Assembly (NCBI GenBank): GCA_013399115.1
Contig: VXAA01004204.1
Span: 368,315 to 432,314 of the forward strand
Origin: Anseranas semipalmata
Lineage: Eukaryota; Chordata; Aves; Anseriformes; Anseranatidae
Length of the DNA: 64,000 nucleotides
Reading direction: 5' to 3'
Below the pieces are notes generated by a model. That model made no database searches. It saw only the letters and a program-made list of their open reading frames with translations, and was not told the DNA's origin. Shown piece after piece: positions 1-11,700 of this stretch. The number at the start of each line of letters is the position of its first letter. The first letter of the stretch is position 1. The position numbers were made by a program, and so were the translations under genes.

Positions 1-3000
1 CGAGTTGCTTACCCTTCAAAGTGAAATACTACTCTAGTATTTCTCTGAGGAGAGAAAAGAAGGTCAAACAATAAAGAATAGTTTATAAGCCAGCTAAACA
101 CTTGCTTTAATATACTGTGAAGGGTGAGATGGGGTAGAATATTTGGCTTTTTTTTTTAATTATTGCAACATTTTTTTAATACATATTTCTTTTGCCAAAG
201 CATTAAATTAAGAATGTACTAAATCATACTTCCAGCCTGAGATAGAGCAATTGAGAGAGTAGGTTTCTTTGTATATAACACCCACTTATAACTGTATCCA
301 AGGGAAGGACCTTCCATTTAGGGCAATCAGAACTGTTCATATTTGCCAGAAGTACTACATTAAATTTCTGAAAAGTATCCTGAGAAAAACACAGGGACAA
401 AATAGTGCTTAGAACAGTATTGTATGAGAAACTGTATAGAATCTCTGACAATCTCACTTTGGTAAAATACTTCAGAGATTTGAGATGCTTGTACTCTCTT
501 TCAGAAAGCAAAACATTACTTCAGAAATGGTAAAATTATATTCCCTTATGTACCCAGGGATGAGTCAATGAAGTTTCAGCTATAGACAGAAGGTTGAGTT
601 CTATAAAGAGGAGGAAAACTGGATTTCTCTCTGCAGTTCACTGCCAGAATTTTATCAACATAGAGCTCCCTTTAGCACGTTGCAACAGCAATTGGTACTG
701 TTCTGTGGGAATTTCCTTGGCCTTGTATGTGCGTAAAAAAGTTTGAAATGAAGACTTATTTTTGAGTGTATTGCTAAACAATAGAACAAATGTACTTTAT
801 GCTTTGTTTTGACTTACCAAGCTGAAAAACAGTAAGGTCCAGTCAGTCTGAAACAAAAACAGAGTAATGGAAATTTTCAAGTACATTTAATTCCACTACA
901 GTGACTCTTTCATTATTCAAATACTGCTAGAATATTTTAGAGTTTAAAAACATATCTTAGGTGGAGTACAATTCTTCTGGAGATGTATTGTCACTCCCAA
1001 ATATATACCTCTTTCTGCACCCATCCTCCATTTATTTATTTATTTTAACAGAGGCATTTAATTTGTGCAATTGCAAGCATGAAAGAGAAAAGAAAACAAA
1101 GTCAGTACTGTCTTCTGAAAGCAGACTAATTTGTACCTATTTAAAGGGGAACGCAGAGGGACAACAAAAAAAAACCTTAAACCCCCACCTTCGTATGTGT
1201 CAAAAACAGCTGAGCCTATCCAGAACAAATATTTTGGTGGCTTATGCATGTGGGCAAGTACAAAGTCCTGCTGGTTTACAAAAAAGAAAAACAAACTATT
1301 GAGAATATTTTCTTTAGGCTTATGTTCAGGAGCTTCTCCATCCCTCACTCCCCAGCAATGTTTTGTAATGTGACTTGTAATTGTGATTTTCCCAAGACAT
1401 TCACAGCACTTCTGCTTAGAGTCATCACTTGAAAATAATGGATATTTTTTCCTCCACATTTGCTTAACAGAATGATTCTGAACTCCTGGCAGTAAGATCA
1501 AAGAGACGTTTCACAATTCAGCTCTCTTGTTTAGCATATAACAAGCTCACAGCAACTTCTGAAGGTTAACTATTAGGTATACCTAGTACGTGCACAAACA
1601 TGGAGAAAAGGGGACTGACAGTAAAAAACATTGTTTGTTTGATTTTGATTTTGTTTGTTTGTTTTACTCAGAATTTCCACTGTGAGAGGGAGCTGCTAAC
1701 AAAGTTGACAACATTTTCACCTTACCAGAAAGAAAGGTTGGCTAAAATAAATTTGCATTGAGATCTTTCTTTCTTCCTTTCCTCGCCCCCCTTTATTTTG
1801 CTGGAAGAACACATAATAGTTTGTGTTTTTTTAAATCCAGCTCAGAAGTGGTTTGTGTTCTCATAACTGTTTCTTGCCTGAGCAGATAATGCTTGCCGTT
1901 TTTTTTACTCTATTTAACTTCTGATTCCTTGCCAGACCTTGACTTTATTCTGGTCATGTTTAAGAGTTGAAGGTAATTTATATTGCCTTCTGTGATGTTC
2001 TTTATTAAATATTCTTTCTGATCAAATATGTTTTACCTATGCTATCAGCTATATCAAAACTTCTTTTTACTGATCTCATTAAACTAATATAATTAGGAAG
2101 GCCTAAGTTACATGGAATCTGAGTGTTGGTGCTACGGAAGAGGAGTCTATTAAAAAACTTGATCTTCTGTTGATTTCAGAAGCTTAAAGTTGTATCCTAG
2201 TATGTCCTCTTATTAGACATTAGGACATATTAGGTTCCACGAGGTCTGACTTTTTATTATACTGCACCTTGGAAAGCCTTTGCACTTGTATAGAGTGCAT
2301 GACAAATGTTGTCATGGTGAGGCTGTACGTAAGTGCACTCTTCTTTTTCTTATTTTGCACTATAGTATAGCCTAACGTGGCATAAATTCACATCATCTTC
2401 AAGAGATCTGATCTTTTAAGCTACCAACATTCACAGAGGATAGGATACAAAAACACCTGTGTTTAGCAACATTTTGTTCTGATAATGATAGCTATTTGCT
2501 GTCAAGAAAACATCCATTATCAGCTCCTACTCGACAATAACAGAACAAGCCTGAACTGCAAATAAGAGCTCATACAGTAGTTATAAATGTTGCAGGAAGC
2601 CTAGAATTCCCTTGCTCCACAATTTTATGCCTAGTTCCCAAAGTGCTATCCACCTGGTTGTTAGTTTATACAAACTGTCTCTCTACCGTTGGATTTTTAA
2701 TGAATTTTATTAGTTGAATTCTGATCCAGGGTATACAAGCAGCTGAAAAAAATTAGGTTGAAAAATCCATGATGTGCAATGGCACAGCTTACATGAAAAA
2801 TTATGATGAAGAGCTAAAGGTCCCGATGTGTATTGATCCCTTCTCGAAAGCTCTATCGGTGAATGTCTTAGTAAGCAGTAGAAATCCGCAAAGGATGAAA
2901 TGCTGAGTAGATGGAATTCAAAGGTCCACTGAAGCCTAATTGACTTCCTGGACTAAAACAGTTGAACCACGCTGATATCAGTGTGGGAGAAGTTTTTGGC

Positions 3001-4200
3001 TATCTCTGCTGAGCAACAGGCACTGTTTTTCTGCTGGACCAGCTGAGGGCTGTAGGTCTTGCTTGAGATTTCTAACAATAACTTGGGAGCTTTAAGGAGA
3101 TGCTCCAGTTGCTTTGCCCCTGAGTTCCCTATTCATTATTATGGTTAAGAGATTCCTTTTTATGATTATCTCAGTTCTTTTCATATTATTCTTGGGCAGT
3201 GGTCCTAACCTAATTACTGTTTGTACTTGTTGACTCAAAAACTTTTGTAAAATAAATTACTATGATGGAATTGGTCTAAAGCTCTTCTTCCTACTAGTAT
3301 GTCAAACGATCTGCTGGAAACACAGAAGGTGCAGCTACCTAAACTATTATTGTGGTAACCCACTTATCCTATTACAGATATAACCCACACTCCCAAACCC
3401 TATTGCAATTTGAAGCAGGACTTCGAACAGTGAAAATCAAAGCATGACCACTGATTTCAATTACGCTAAATTGACTTAAATCAGCTGAATGCCAGGTACA
3501 GTATTGACAACTTTTAGACAATGAATTCAAGCAATTCTATGGTTCTGTTATATACAAGTCAAATAAAAAAACCCTGTGACTTGTCCATGAACATCCATTA
3601 TACCCATCAATTTTTAATCCTTCCAAGATTCCAAAGGAAATGAAAGATAGTTCACATTGTAGAAATCCTCATGGTACTGTCCAGTTATGACCTCTGGGCT
3701 TCAAAGCTTTCACAGAAAAGCAAACAAAATTGTTATGTTACATTTTAATCCAATAGGGACAGGGATGCATTGTTTAAAAACATTTAATCTTAGCAAAGAG
3801 ATTAGAAAACAGAAGCAGCTGCAACTGAAATGTCTGTATTTATTCCGCAGTCATACTCTAATGACAGGGAACAAAGTATGAAGCTCAGAATGCCAATATT
3901 TAGAATGCTTCTAAACAGTATACTTCTAACAGTAACATCCTTGGGAGTCATGTATTTTAGTGTCCTTGAGAAGATGCACTATATATACCTCAAAAATACA
4001 GGTAAATCTACAGTAGAATAGTAAGTAACTATGCATTCCATTTTCATTCTGATAACTCCACAGCATTTTGTCAGACAGATTTGATATATGTGACTGTTTT
4101 CAGCAACATCTATACAGTCTTACTACATCACAACTTTATTCTTCATTTTCCCTATCTGATGGTGTATTCCTTGGTATTCCCAGCAAGGAACCTCAGTCAC
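1..4200. other. Noncoding, mostly unique sequence
   Basis: No gene is recognised. The longest open frame of the window (147 codons, minus strand, about 1501 to 1058) lies here, but it overlaps plus-strand frames over the same bases and carries no familiar domain, so I read it as chance. Simple sequence includes a T-rich stretch near 150-175, a (TTTA) run at about 1030-1047 and a (GTTT)-rich stretch at about 1632-1665. One faint ancient repeat at 3445-3498 is listed separately. There is no CpG-rich promoter-like stretch. Confidence 0.6.
3445..3498 (+). repeat. Faint ancient palindromic-type repeat, half copy
   Basis: The stretch reads as a decayed copy of the widespread sauropsid pattern 'TTGACTTCAATGG ... 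GATTTACACCAGCTGAGGATCTGG': here ACTGATTTCAATTACGCTA, then GACTTAAATCAGCTGA and CCAGG follow in the same order and spacing. I know this pattern only as a recurring interspersed motif of reptile and bird genomes and cannot give it a library name. The opposite arm is not clear, so this is probably one half of the element. Confidence 0.4.
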
Positions 4201-4207
4201 AGAAAAC

Positions 4208-4266
4208 AGGGAAGGGGGAAAGAAGGAAGGAAGGAGGGAAGGAAAGAAGGAGGGTAGGAGGGAAAA
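4208..4266. repeat. Purine-rich (GGAA)n-like microsatellite
   Basis: Positions 4208-4254 are an unbroken run of 47 purines on the plus strand made of GGAA, GAAA and GGGA units, and 4256-4266 continue it after a single T. Such polypurine tracts can mutate quickly and can form triplex (H-DNA) structures. The tract sits about 10 bp before the 5' end of a CR1 fragment. Confidence 0.85.
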
Positions 4267-4276
4267 CTCTTTTTCA

Positions 4277-4389
4277 GGTCCTGGAGAGACATTATAGTGG
4301 CCTTCCAGTACCTAAAGGAGGCCTACAAGAAGGCTGAAGAAGGACTTTAAGGACCTTTCTAAAACAAACCATTCTATGATTCTATGATT
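4277..4389 (+). mobile_element. CR1 LINE fragment, internally deleted
   Basis: The left part matches the CR1 ORF2 3' region (GGAGAGACATTATAGTGGCC, then CCAGTACCTAAAGGAGGC). The right part is the CR1 3' end (AAGGACCTTTCT ... ACCATTCTATGATTCTATGATT). The few hundred bases that normally separate these two parts are missing, with the junction near 4345. CR1 is the dominant avian LINE. It inserts 5'-truncated and ends in an 8-bp repeat rather than poly-A. This copy is a non-functional remnant. Confidence 0.85.
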
Positions 4390-5564
4390 ATGTTACTGTA
4401 TTTCTCTTAACTCATGACAGAGCACAAGATTTGAATTTACTTTAAAAGACTTTCCTACCTGAATAGACTAGGCTGAGAGAGGATGTTGACAGAGAAATAT
4501 TGGCATAGTGGGAAATGAATTCATGTATTTAGCCAAAGGATGTGTTGCTTGTCTCCTGTTCTACAGAGACATTCACCAGTGGGTGAGTAATTTAGCTGCA
4601 CCACAGAACCTTGGGTGATGAGTCTGTTTACTTTCCTCAGTCATGTTGATGTCCTAGTGCTGTATCATCCAGCTCCACAGATCACAGATTATTACCCTAA
4701 TTTATTGCTGTGTAATATGCTGCTAAATTTTGTGACACCAGAACTAGTTTCATAAACATACATTGGGACAAACAAGGAATACTTGCATGTTTGATGGAGA
4801 CAGGGATGTAGCACTTGTGAAAAGTGGTGAAATGCTGCTCTTTGCTGTATTGCTCTTTGGAATAAGATTAAGATTTCTGACTGTTCAAGCTCATGTGGCA
4901 GATTTGCTAGTTTTCCTAAAGATGTTTTGATGTGACCATATTTAGTCACAGTTTAATTTATTGAAAAATATATATATACATATTTTGCTAACAAATAGTG
5001 ATAGACTAGGAACAGACATATTTAGCAATAGTAGATATGTATCAGTATACTTATGATGAGGCTACTTGTCCATCAAAAAATAAACAAGATTGGTAGAAGG
5101 ACTGTAAACCCAACATTAGAAGTTCTCTTAAGGGTCCAGTATAGTAATTCCAATGCCTTTGGTTTACAGGGGAATTATTAGTAATGATTTAGTGAATAGG
5201 AAACAATAGAAGAGCTGTTACTCCTGCCACTAAAAGGTTGAATATTGTGATGAAGAAAGAGATTTACATAAAATACTGCTTTGTTTCTGTCTTTCTGTTC
5301 CTTTTGATCTCTGTTAGCAGAAGATAGGTATGTATTAAACTAAGTATTTTCATGTTTCCTTGAAGATGTTCAAACATTTTTTAATCTCTGAGAAAATCAT
5401 ATGGAAGATGTTATAACAGTTTGTTTTGTTCTCTTAAGTTGCATTTGCTTTAAAGGTTTCCAATCTTTTCAATATTTGCATTTTGTTAAATGTAAAGCAA
5501 GTTAGGCCAACAGAGAGATTCTGGTGAGAAAATGAAGCATCTTATGTTTAACTTCTCTGTAAAA
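4390..5564. other. Noncoding, nothing recognised
   Basis: AT-rich unique sequence between two CR1 fragments. A minus-strand frame of 85 codons (4949 to 4692) has no recognisable motif. I see no RNA gene, regulatory signature or repeat other than short A/T runs such as the TA-rich stretch near 4967-4983. Confidence 0.55.
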
Positions 5565-5775
5565 CAGAATCACAGAATCACAGAATCCTTTAGGTTGGAA
5601 GAGACCTCCAAGATCACCTAGTCCAACCTATGACCTAACACTAACAAGCCCTCCACTAAACCATGTCACTAAGCTCTACATCTAAATGTCTTTTAAATAC
5701 ATCCAGGGATGGTGACTCGACCACTTCCCTGGGCAGCCTGTTCCAGTGTCTAACAACCCTTTCAGTAAAGAAATT
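5565..5775 (-). mobile_element. CR1 LINE 3' fragment
   Basis: The segment opens with the reverse complement of the CR1 tail (repeated CAGAATCA), then TTTAGGTTGGAAGAGACCTC and CCAAGATCACCTAGTCCAACC. It continues into the reverse complement of the ORF2 end (CCTGGGCAGCCTGTTCCAGTG and TTCAGTAAAGAAATTT). It is a 5'-truncated copy of about 210 bp. The divergence is moderate, with several substitutions relative to the usual CR1 pattern. Confidence 0.93.
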
Positions 5776-6914
5776 TAAACAGGATACTTCAGTCTAGCTG
5801 TTCTCTAGCTCTTCAAATAATCTCGTGGTTATTCTTTATTATGCTTTGGGTGGTTGAAAGAAAGAGAAAGCAAAGTATTAGCAGCCAGGTCTTCCAGAAT
5901 TTCTGAATTTTTAGGTAGTGGATCACCCATATAGTGCGTGACATTTTTTCCCAGATATTTTTCCTATTTCTTGCTTGTTTATGTATGATACATTTCTAAG
6001 TGGTATTAGTCTAAACTCCAACCTTTAGTTGGAGTGGTATTAGTCTAAAGTCCAACTTTTATTTTTCAATGTCTGCCTTTCTTGGATCCGAAAATATCAG
6101 CATTCAATAATCTATTTTTTTATAGAGGAACACTGTCTAGCCTGGATTAAGTGCCATCTTTTGAGTATGAGGGTGACATAAACTCTGGTCTGCATTGAGC
6201 AAGGCTGTAAAATTAGGCACAGCGGTTAGTAACTGCCATTGCCTGTGTTGAGGATATAGCATGTCTAGCCTGTAACTCTGTAACAGAGGCATTGTTTGTG
6301 TCTGTAGTGGATGTACTGAGTTGCTTGCATGATATTCTATATAAAGTTTGGAAAGAGGTGAAGCATCTGTGCTGATAGATTCAAATGGATACAGCTGAGC
6401 CAGGAAATTATTTGTCTATAGACTTTCAGGGGCTGTTGCCCATCCATGTATTATACACATCTACAGGTCAAACAACAAATTGAACCACAGGTACTAATTT
6501 AAACTACTCGTGACAGTCCCTTAATGAAACTAGATAAAGTATATCGAATTTTACACAGCTAAATATTAGAAACTAGATCAAGTTTTCCACAAAGGTTTCC
6601 TCTCTGGTTGGTTTTGAAACCTGCAGAGAGTTCTCCACCTTAACATGGTCTAGGTTACCATTTGCAGTCAATTGTAGCAGTGTCTAAACACAGATAGGTG
6701 TTGCTCTGAAGTGGGTTGGGCTCCTGATCTCCTGGTTGCCTAAATAGGTGATCTGGTCAGGTCATGCTGTCTCTCCCTTTTGTTCCCCACACTTGAGTAT
6801 ACTTCCTGTGGAAACAGAGCACACAAGATGTGACAGCACAGGTACAGACCTTATCCTGATCAAGGGTTAGGGCACAGAAAGGTGGTGCATGCAGTCATTG
6901 TATCAGAAATAGTG
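5776..6914. other. Noncoding, with a small tandem duplication
   Basis: Unique sequence with no recognised gene. The only structure I see is the 34-bp duplication at 6000-6061, listed separately. Confidence 0.55.
6000..6061. repeat. 34-bp tandem duplication with internal hairpin
   Basis: The unit GTGGTATTAGTCTAAACTCC starts at 6000 and recurs at 6034 with one mismatch (CTAAA[C/G]TCCAAC). Within the first unit CTCCAAC and GTTGGAG flank five bases, giving a perfect 7-bp stem. The near identity suggests a recent local duplication. Confidence 0.85.
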
Positions 6915-7185
6915 TAGCCAGCAGGACTAGGGAAGCGATTGTCCCCCCATACTCCGCTCTGGTGAGGCCGCACCTCGAGTACTGTGTTCAGTTTTGGGCC
7001 CCTCACTACAGGAAGGACATCGAGGTGCTGGAGCATGTCCAAAGAAGGGCAACGAAGCTATTGAGGGGTCTGGAGAACAAGTCTTAAGAGGAGCAGCTGA
7101 GGGAGCTGGGGTTGTTTCGCCTGGAGAAGAGGAGGCTCTGGGGAGACCTTATTGCTCTCTACAACTACCTTAATTGAAGTTGTTT
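6915..7185 (+). mobile_element. CR1 LINE fragment lacking its 3' tail
   Basis: The segment reads along the CR1 ORF2 3' coding region: TAGCCAGCAGGACTAGGG, the TCTGGTGAGGCCGCACCT block, TACTGTGTTCAGTTTTGGGC, then the GGGAGCTGGGGTTGTTTCGC and CTGGAGAAGAGGAGGCTCTG blocks, ending at CTCTACAACTACCTT. The consensus continues for several hundred bases to the tail, but here the match fades after about 7185. It is truncated at both ends, which for CR1 implies a later deletion or a heavily decayed end. A TAAG at 7083-7086 interrupts the expected reading. Confidence 0.9.
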
Positions 7186-8716
7186 CAGATCTCATTAGAG
7201 TGAGTTCCAACTTTGGGATCCTGCAATTGGAAAGGTTGGTCTCTGATTCAGCTGATTCATTCTATAATCACCTCATCCATATAGTTATGATCCTTGTTTG
7301 TTTAGGTTATGCAATGCAATTGTTATGATTTTTATCTCTTACGTACTTAGCTTTCAAATATTTAGGTGTGGGGTGCTACCTCTGTGGAGGTGGGTGGGTT
7401 GATTAAGCATGTTCCAAAGAAAACATCCACTTCTCAGTTGGCCATTTTCCTCCTTCAGAAACAACGGCAATGAAAATCCTCCAAAGCCACAGCTTATAAA
7501 GGGGAAATGTAGAAATAACAAATCACACCTTTTCCTGACCCGATTTCTCTGTTTATTCTGTTTGCCAGTTCCTTCTCTTTCATGTTCCAGATTTGAATAC
7601 AATTATTTCAGATTTAAATTTCCATCTAGGTTATACAGAATTTCTATTACGTTCATTTCATGAAAGGTTATACCGTTTCTTTTATTCCCTGGATGCTGAA
7701 GAATGTCAATTCTACCATTTTCTTCTCCAACAAAGGAGGAGTATATCTCTTTAACTTTTTCTCTCCATGGTTTACCACGGTTTTCTGTTATCTTCTTATT
7801 GTGTCCCATGTTTCTCCCCATTTTTTTTCCATTATATTTAACATCCTTTTCATACCACCTTATCCTACATTTCCTTTCTATTTACATGCTGTCAGTTGCA
7901 ATTTCCTGAACAGCTCTATCTCCTGTTCTCCAGACACCTTACATTGAGAATATATTTAATTTTTTTGGATGTATTTTGTTTTTGATTTTCCTGTGGATAG
8001 GGCCTAACATTTGCTCTCAGAGTTCAACAGCCACATGTGCCAGTCTCAAAGTGGTAGCCTACAGTTTTATCTGGAGTTGGCAACAAAACCCCAATGGGTT
8101 TGTTGTGTTGTGTATGGGTTGTGTTTTTTATTTAGCACAAAGAAAAGTATAAATCAAAAATGACTTTGTGGAGAAAGTAGATACTTCAAGTGGTTTTATA
8201 TGTGCTACTTTAGCAAACGTCCTTTGCAAGAAAAAAATGTGACCTATACTATGTTTTATTTGCATCCTCTGGGGTAAATGTTAAAGTTTTCTTCCTCCCT
8301 TTGTCTATCCTCGTAATCTAACTTCAAGGGTGAAACACATTTGGGCATTTGGGCAAAGTTTCCCTTGTGCAATCAGGTGAAATTAGAGTAAAAATAATAG
8401 TAATAAAAAAGTTTGAATAACATCCAGTAGGAAATGGCTATTCAGCTTCACTGTGTATTATTTCATCCAGTGATTTTAAATAGTGAATTCCAATGTGACT
8501 GTGACACACAGACGATTTTTTTTTTTTTTGTAAGTGGATCTTTTTATCTGTGAAATACATAAAAATACTTTTATACATAAAGCTTCAGCTCACTGAAGGA
8601 AAGTAAGGTGGGGTGGACAGATGGGCCTAGTGTTTTATCAGGAAGCAGTGGAACAAGTAGAAAACTTACATTGTCTTTATGTAGGTTTATTTTGGAAAAT
8701 GTTTTGTATTTGACAG

Positions 8717-8745
8717 TTTTTTTTTTTTTTTATATATATATATAT
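8717..8745. repeat. T-run joined to (TA)n microsatellite
   Basis: Fifteen T are followed directly by about seven TA units. It is a simple repeat with no implied function. Confidence 0.9.
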
Positions 8746-11700
8746 TGTTGTGGTGGTGCACATTTACCAGCCTCTGGCTTTTCAAGACAATTTAAGCAGT
8801 TTTAAGAATCCTCACTTTCAGCTATAAATGGAACTTCATGATATTTATTGTGTAAAATACAAGTTGGGATCATTGAATCTGAAGCAAACCATTGCTGTGA
8901 TACTCTGAGTGCAAGTCAGGGTCTCAGATGTTCACACATTATAAACCCTTCTTGAAACAGAAAAAATGAGAAATCACCTCTTGCATTCTGTCTTTTTCTT
9001 CCTTATCCTCTAATAAGTTAGCACAGGATCCTGTCCTCCTCTTTCACACTGAATTTGCTAGGTAGTCACTGCACTCTTGTTAAAAGATGAATGCAGCACA
9101 AAGTGACAGGCATAAAACCTGTCCTGCATACGCCTTGCAACCTGTCAAGAAGCAGCAACATTGTTTTTTAGCTAATAAATAGTCTCAGAATTTTTGACAG
9201 GAGTCCAAGTAAATACCTTCTCATTATCCTGGCTTCACTGCTCTCTTCTTGGGATCAAGCTTTGCATTGTTTGGGCACTTGGTCCAAGGCATCCCAAAGG
9301 TTGTTATTCAACTAACTCCCATTCACATCAACACTGTCACCATAAGTTTTCTTTCTGTTCTATGTGTGTAAAAAGATGCACATAAAATGATGTTTTCTTC
9401 AGGTGACAGAAATCTGTGCACGTTGCTAGAACTGGTCTAAACTTGTCTCATAAGGACAATTCAGAACTAGTAATTACACCTGGCACTCACCGGTGTAAGA
9501 GGAAATTCCTTAAATGAGCCTTCCCCACCTCCTGTACTGTGCACAGCTAAGTGAAAACAATGAAAGGGGATACTTTTTAAGAAAATGAGACTGAATCCTT
9601 TGAAACAAGGAGGACCTACAATAAATAGCTGTTTCATTGGTTTTAGACACCCATAATAGGAAAGAGAGATAAGAATCCTCACGCAAGTATGGGCTGAGTT
9701 CACTCCTCTCTCCAAGAACAACACGAAAATCACAATCCCAGAATAGCTTTGAAAGGAGGATTTTCCTTACTTCTCTTTTATTAAACAGTAAGATTAGGTA
9801 TTTGTTAACATAAAAAAGCAAATTAAAAAGTCATATAGAATACTGCAAAATCCTGCTCGGTAACAATTGCTGTTAAGCAACACATTAGGACCTGGAACAT
9901 AGCAACACACAGCACCTGGAGATAGATTAAGCCTTTTTATTTACCAGTTCTGTATGAAGTCTTCTAAAATGCAGGTTTCAATGACAGCAGGGTTCTAGGA
10001 AAAAAAAATAATCTGAACAGGTGAATTATTATTCTTGGCGTATATTAAATCTTATTCAGAATCCAAAACCATCTTCTTATAAGGTGAATTTCTGTAGGAA
10101 GAATTCTAAGTATGTATGGGAGTGGAACAAGTGTGAGGGTGGATGTTTATATATAAACCATCTGTCTCTCTCTTTCCCTCCTTAACCATCCATCTATCCA
10201 TGCAAACACTTGCGTGTATTATTTCCAAATATGCTGATGACCAAGAATTGAACTTCAGTGTGCATTTGTGTGAAATTGGTCATCATGTAAAATTATATCA
10301 GTACAAGCAATTTCTTACAAGCAATTTCTGCATATAGAAGAGCTAGGACCATGATTTCTAGGGCTGCTTTTCTGTAGTGATGAGCCGTTGCACCTTTCCT
10401 CGCTTTGTACCTTTCCTCTAGCTATGCCATTTCAAGGGCCAGTGTCTCACATTCACAACGGAACACTGTGATAATTATAACAAATACTTACATTGGAAAA
10501 CAGTACTAAGAACACAGTGAAAGTAGTCTTGTAATGAAATTTAATAGCTTAAAGTACAAAATGCATGGTCTGTGTGACTAGCTGGCTTGGTTCTGATTAA
10601 TATCTGATTGCCGTTCAGAGTCCCTAATGCCACAACATAGGCTCACTTTTCACCCTGTACTAGTAGGAACAACAAGACACACTTCTCCTACCCATGTACC
10701 TAGTTTGAATTTAATTCTGAGATGCACGATGAACAATTTTCTGCATTTTGCTGATGCTCCTGAGCTATGCTCCAGTGGTTTATTATGCTCGGATGCCTAC
10801 AGTAGACTTCCCATTCATTTCTGTTACTTTGCTGTAGATTTACATATTGAAGAGAAAGCAAAAAACAACATGGTTGTTTCATGTAAACTCCTTCTCTTTC
10901 CTTTCTCCATATATTTCTATATTCTTATCCATGTAAAGATGGATTTGAGATTTGGCTCTGAAGAGACACATAATCCCCAAATCCTAAAACAGAGCCTTGT
11001 GGATGTCTGCTGTGTTTGTGCAGAACCCCACTGAAATCCACCAATTTTTTAGATTATCAGTACTTGTGGTGAGGAAAGGCCCGCAGTCTTCTCTTTCATT
11101 CTCCTCACTTATTTGCTTGCAGTGTCTTTTAGGGGAAGAAACAGGCTGCTTGTTCTCTGTAGTCACTTAAATGCAGTCTCTCATGCTCCATAGTTAACAC
11201 TTGATGGAAATGGGCGTTCTTTTTTCTTCCCTCCAGAAAATTTCAGAGCCTCTAAAAGAATGAGCGTATAGTCTGAATAAGACAAGCAATACTGCCTTAG
11301 TGCTTTGCTAGATATTCCATATAGATAATGCAATCTAATGAAGAACTGTATTGTTATATTGTTCCTTGGGAGAAGCTAACAAACACCCTGAGTTATTTGG
11401 TTAGCTAGTCAAGCTGAAGTGGTCAATCAATATCTACCTAGCCAATATTGAACATTTTTTAATTTAGACTGAAACTTCTAGAAAGATATTGGACTGCTAA
11501 AACTATGAAGCCTGCAGACAAAACCAACCCTTTTGATTACATTTGAATTAACTTCCCCCAGAAGTTCATTTTTCTTAATTTCACCATTCCTGCATGCATG
11601 AAATTGATAAAATTTGTGGAGTGCAGGTTAGAGGCAGTGCTACCTATAATTTCTTTCAAATGATAGGTAAGATACTTGAAATTCAGCACAGCGTGATTAT

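Noticed and set aside
1058..1501. 147-codon minus-strand ORF, the longest of the window
   Set aside because: No recognised domain, it overlaps several plus-strand frames, includes low-complexity Phe and Lys runs from A/T tracts, and its length is within chance expectation.
6860..7042. 60-codon minus-strand ORF
   Set aside because: Antisense to a plus-strand CR1, so it is a shadow of the repeat.
10627..11034. 135-codon plus-strand ORF
   Set aside because: No signal, domain or family similarity that I can see, and a minus-strand frame covers part of the same bases.
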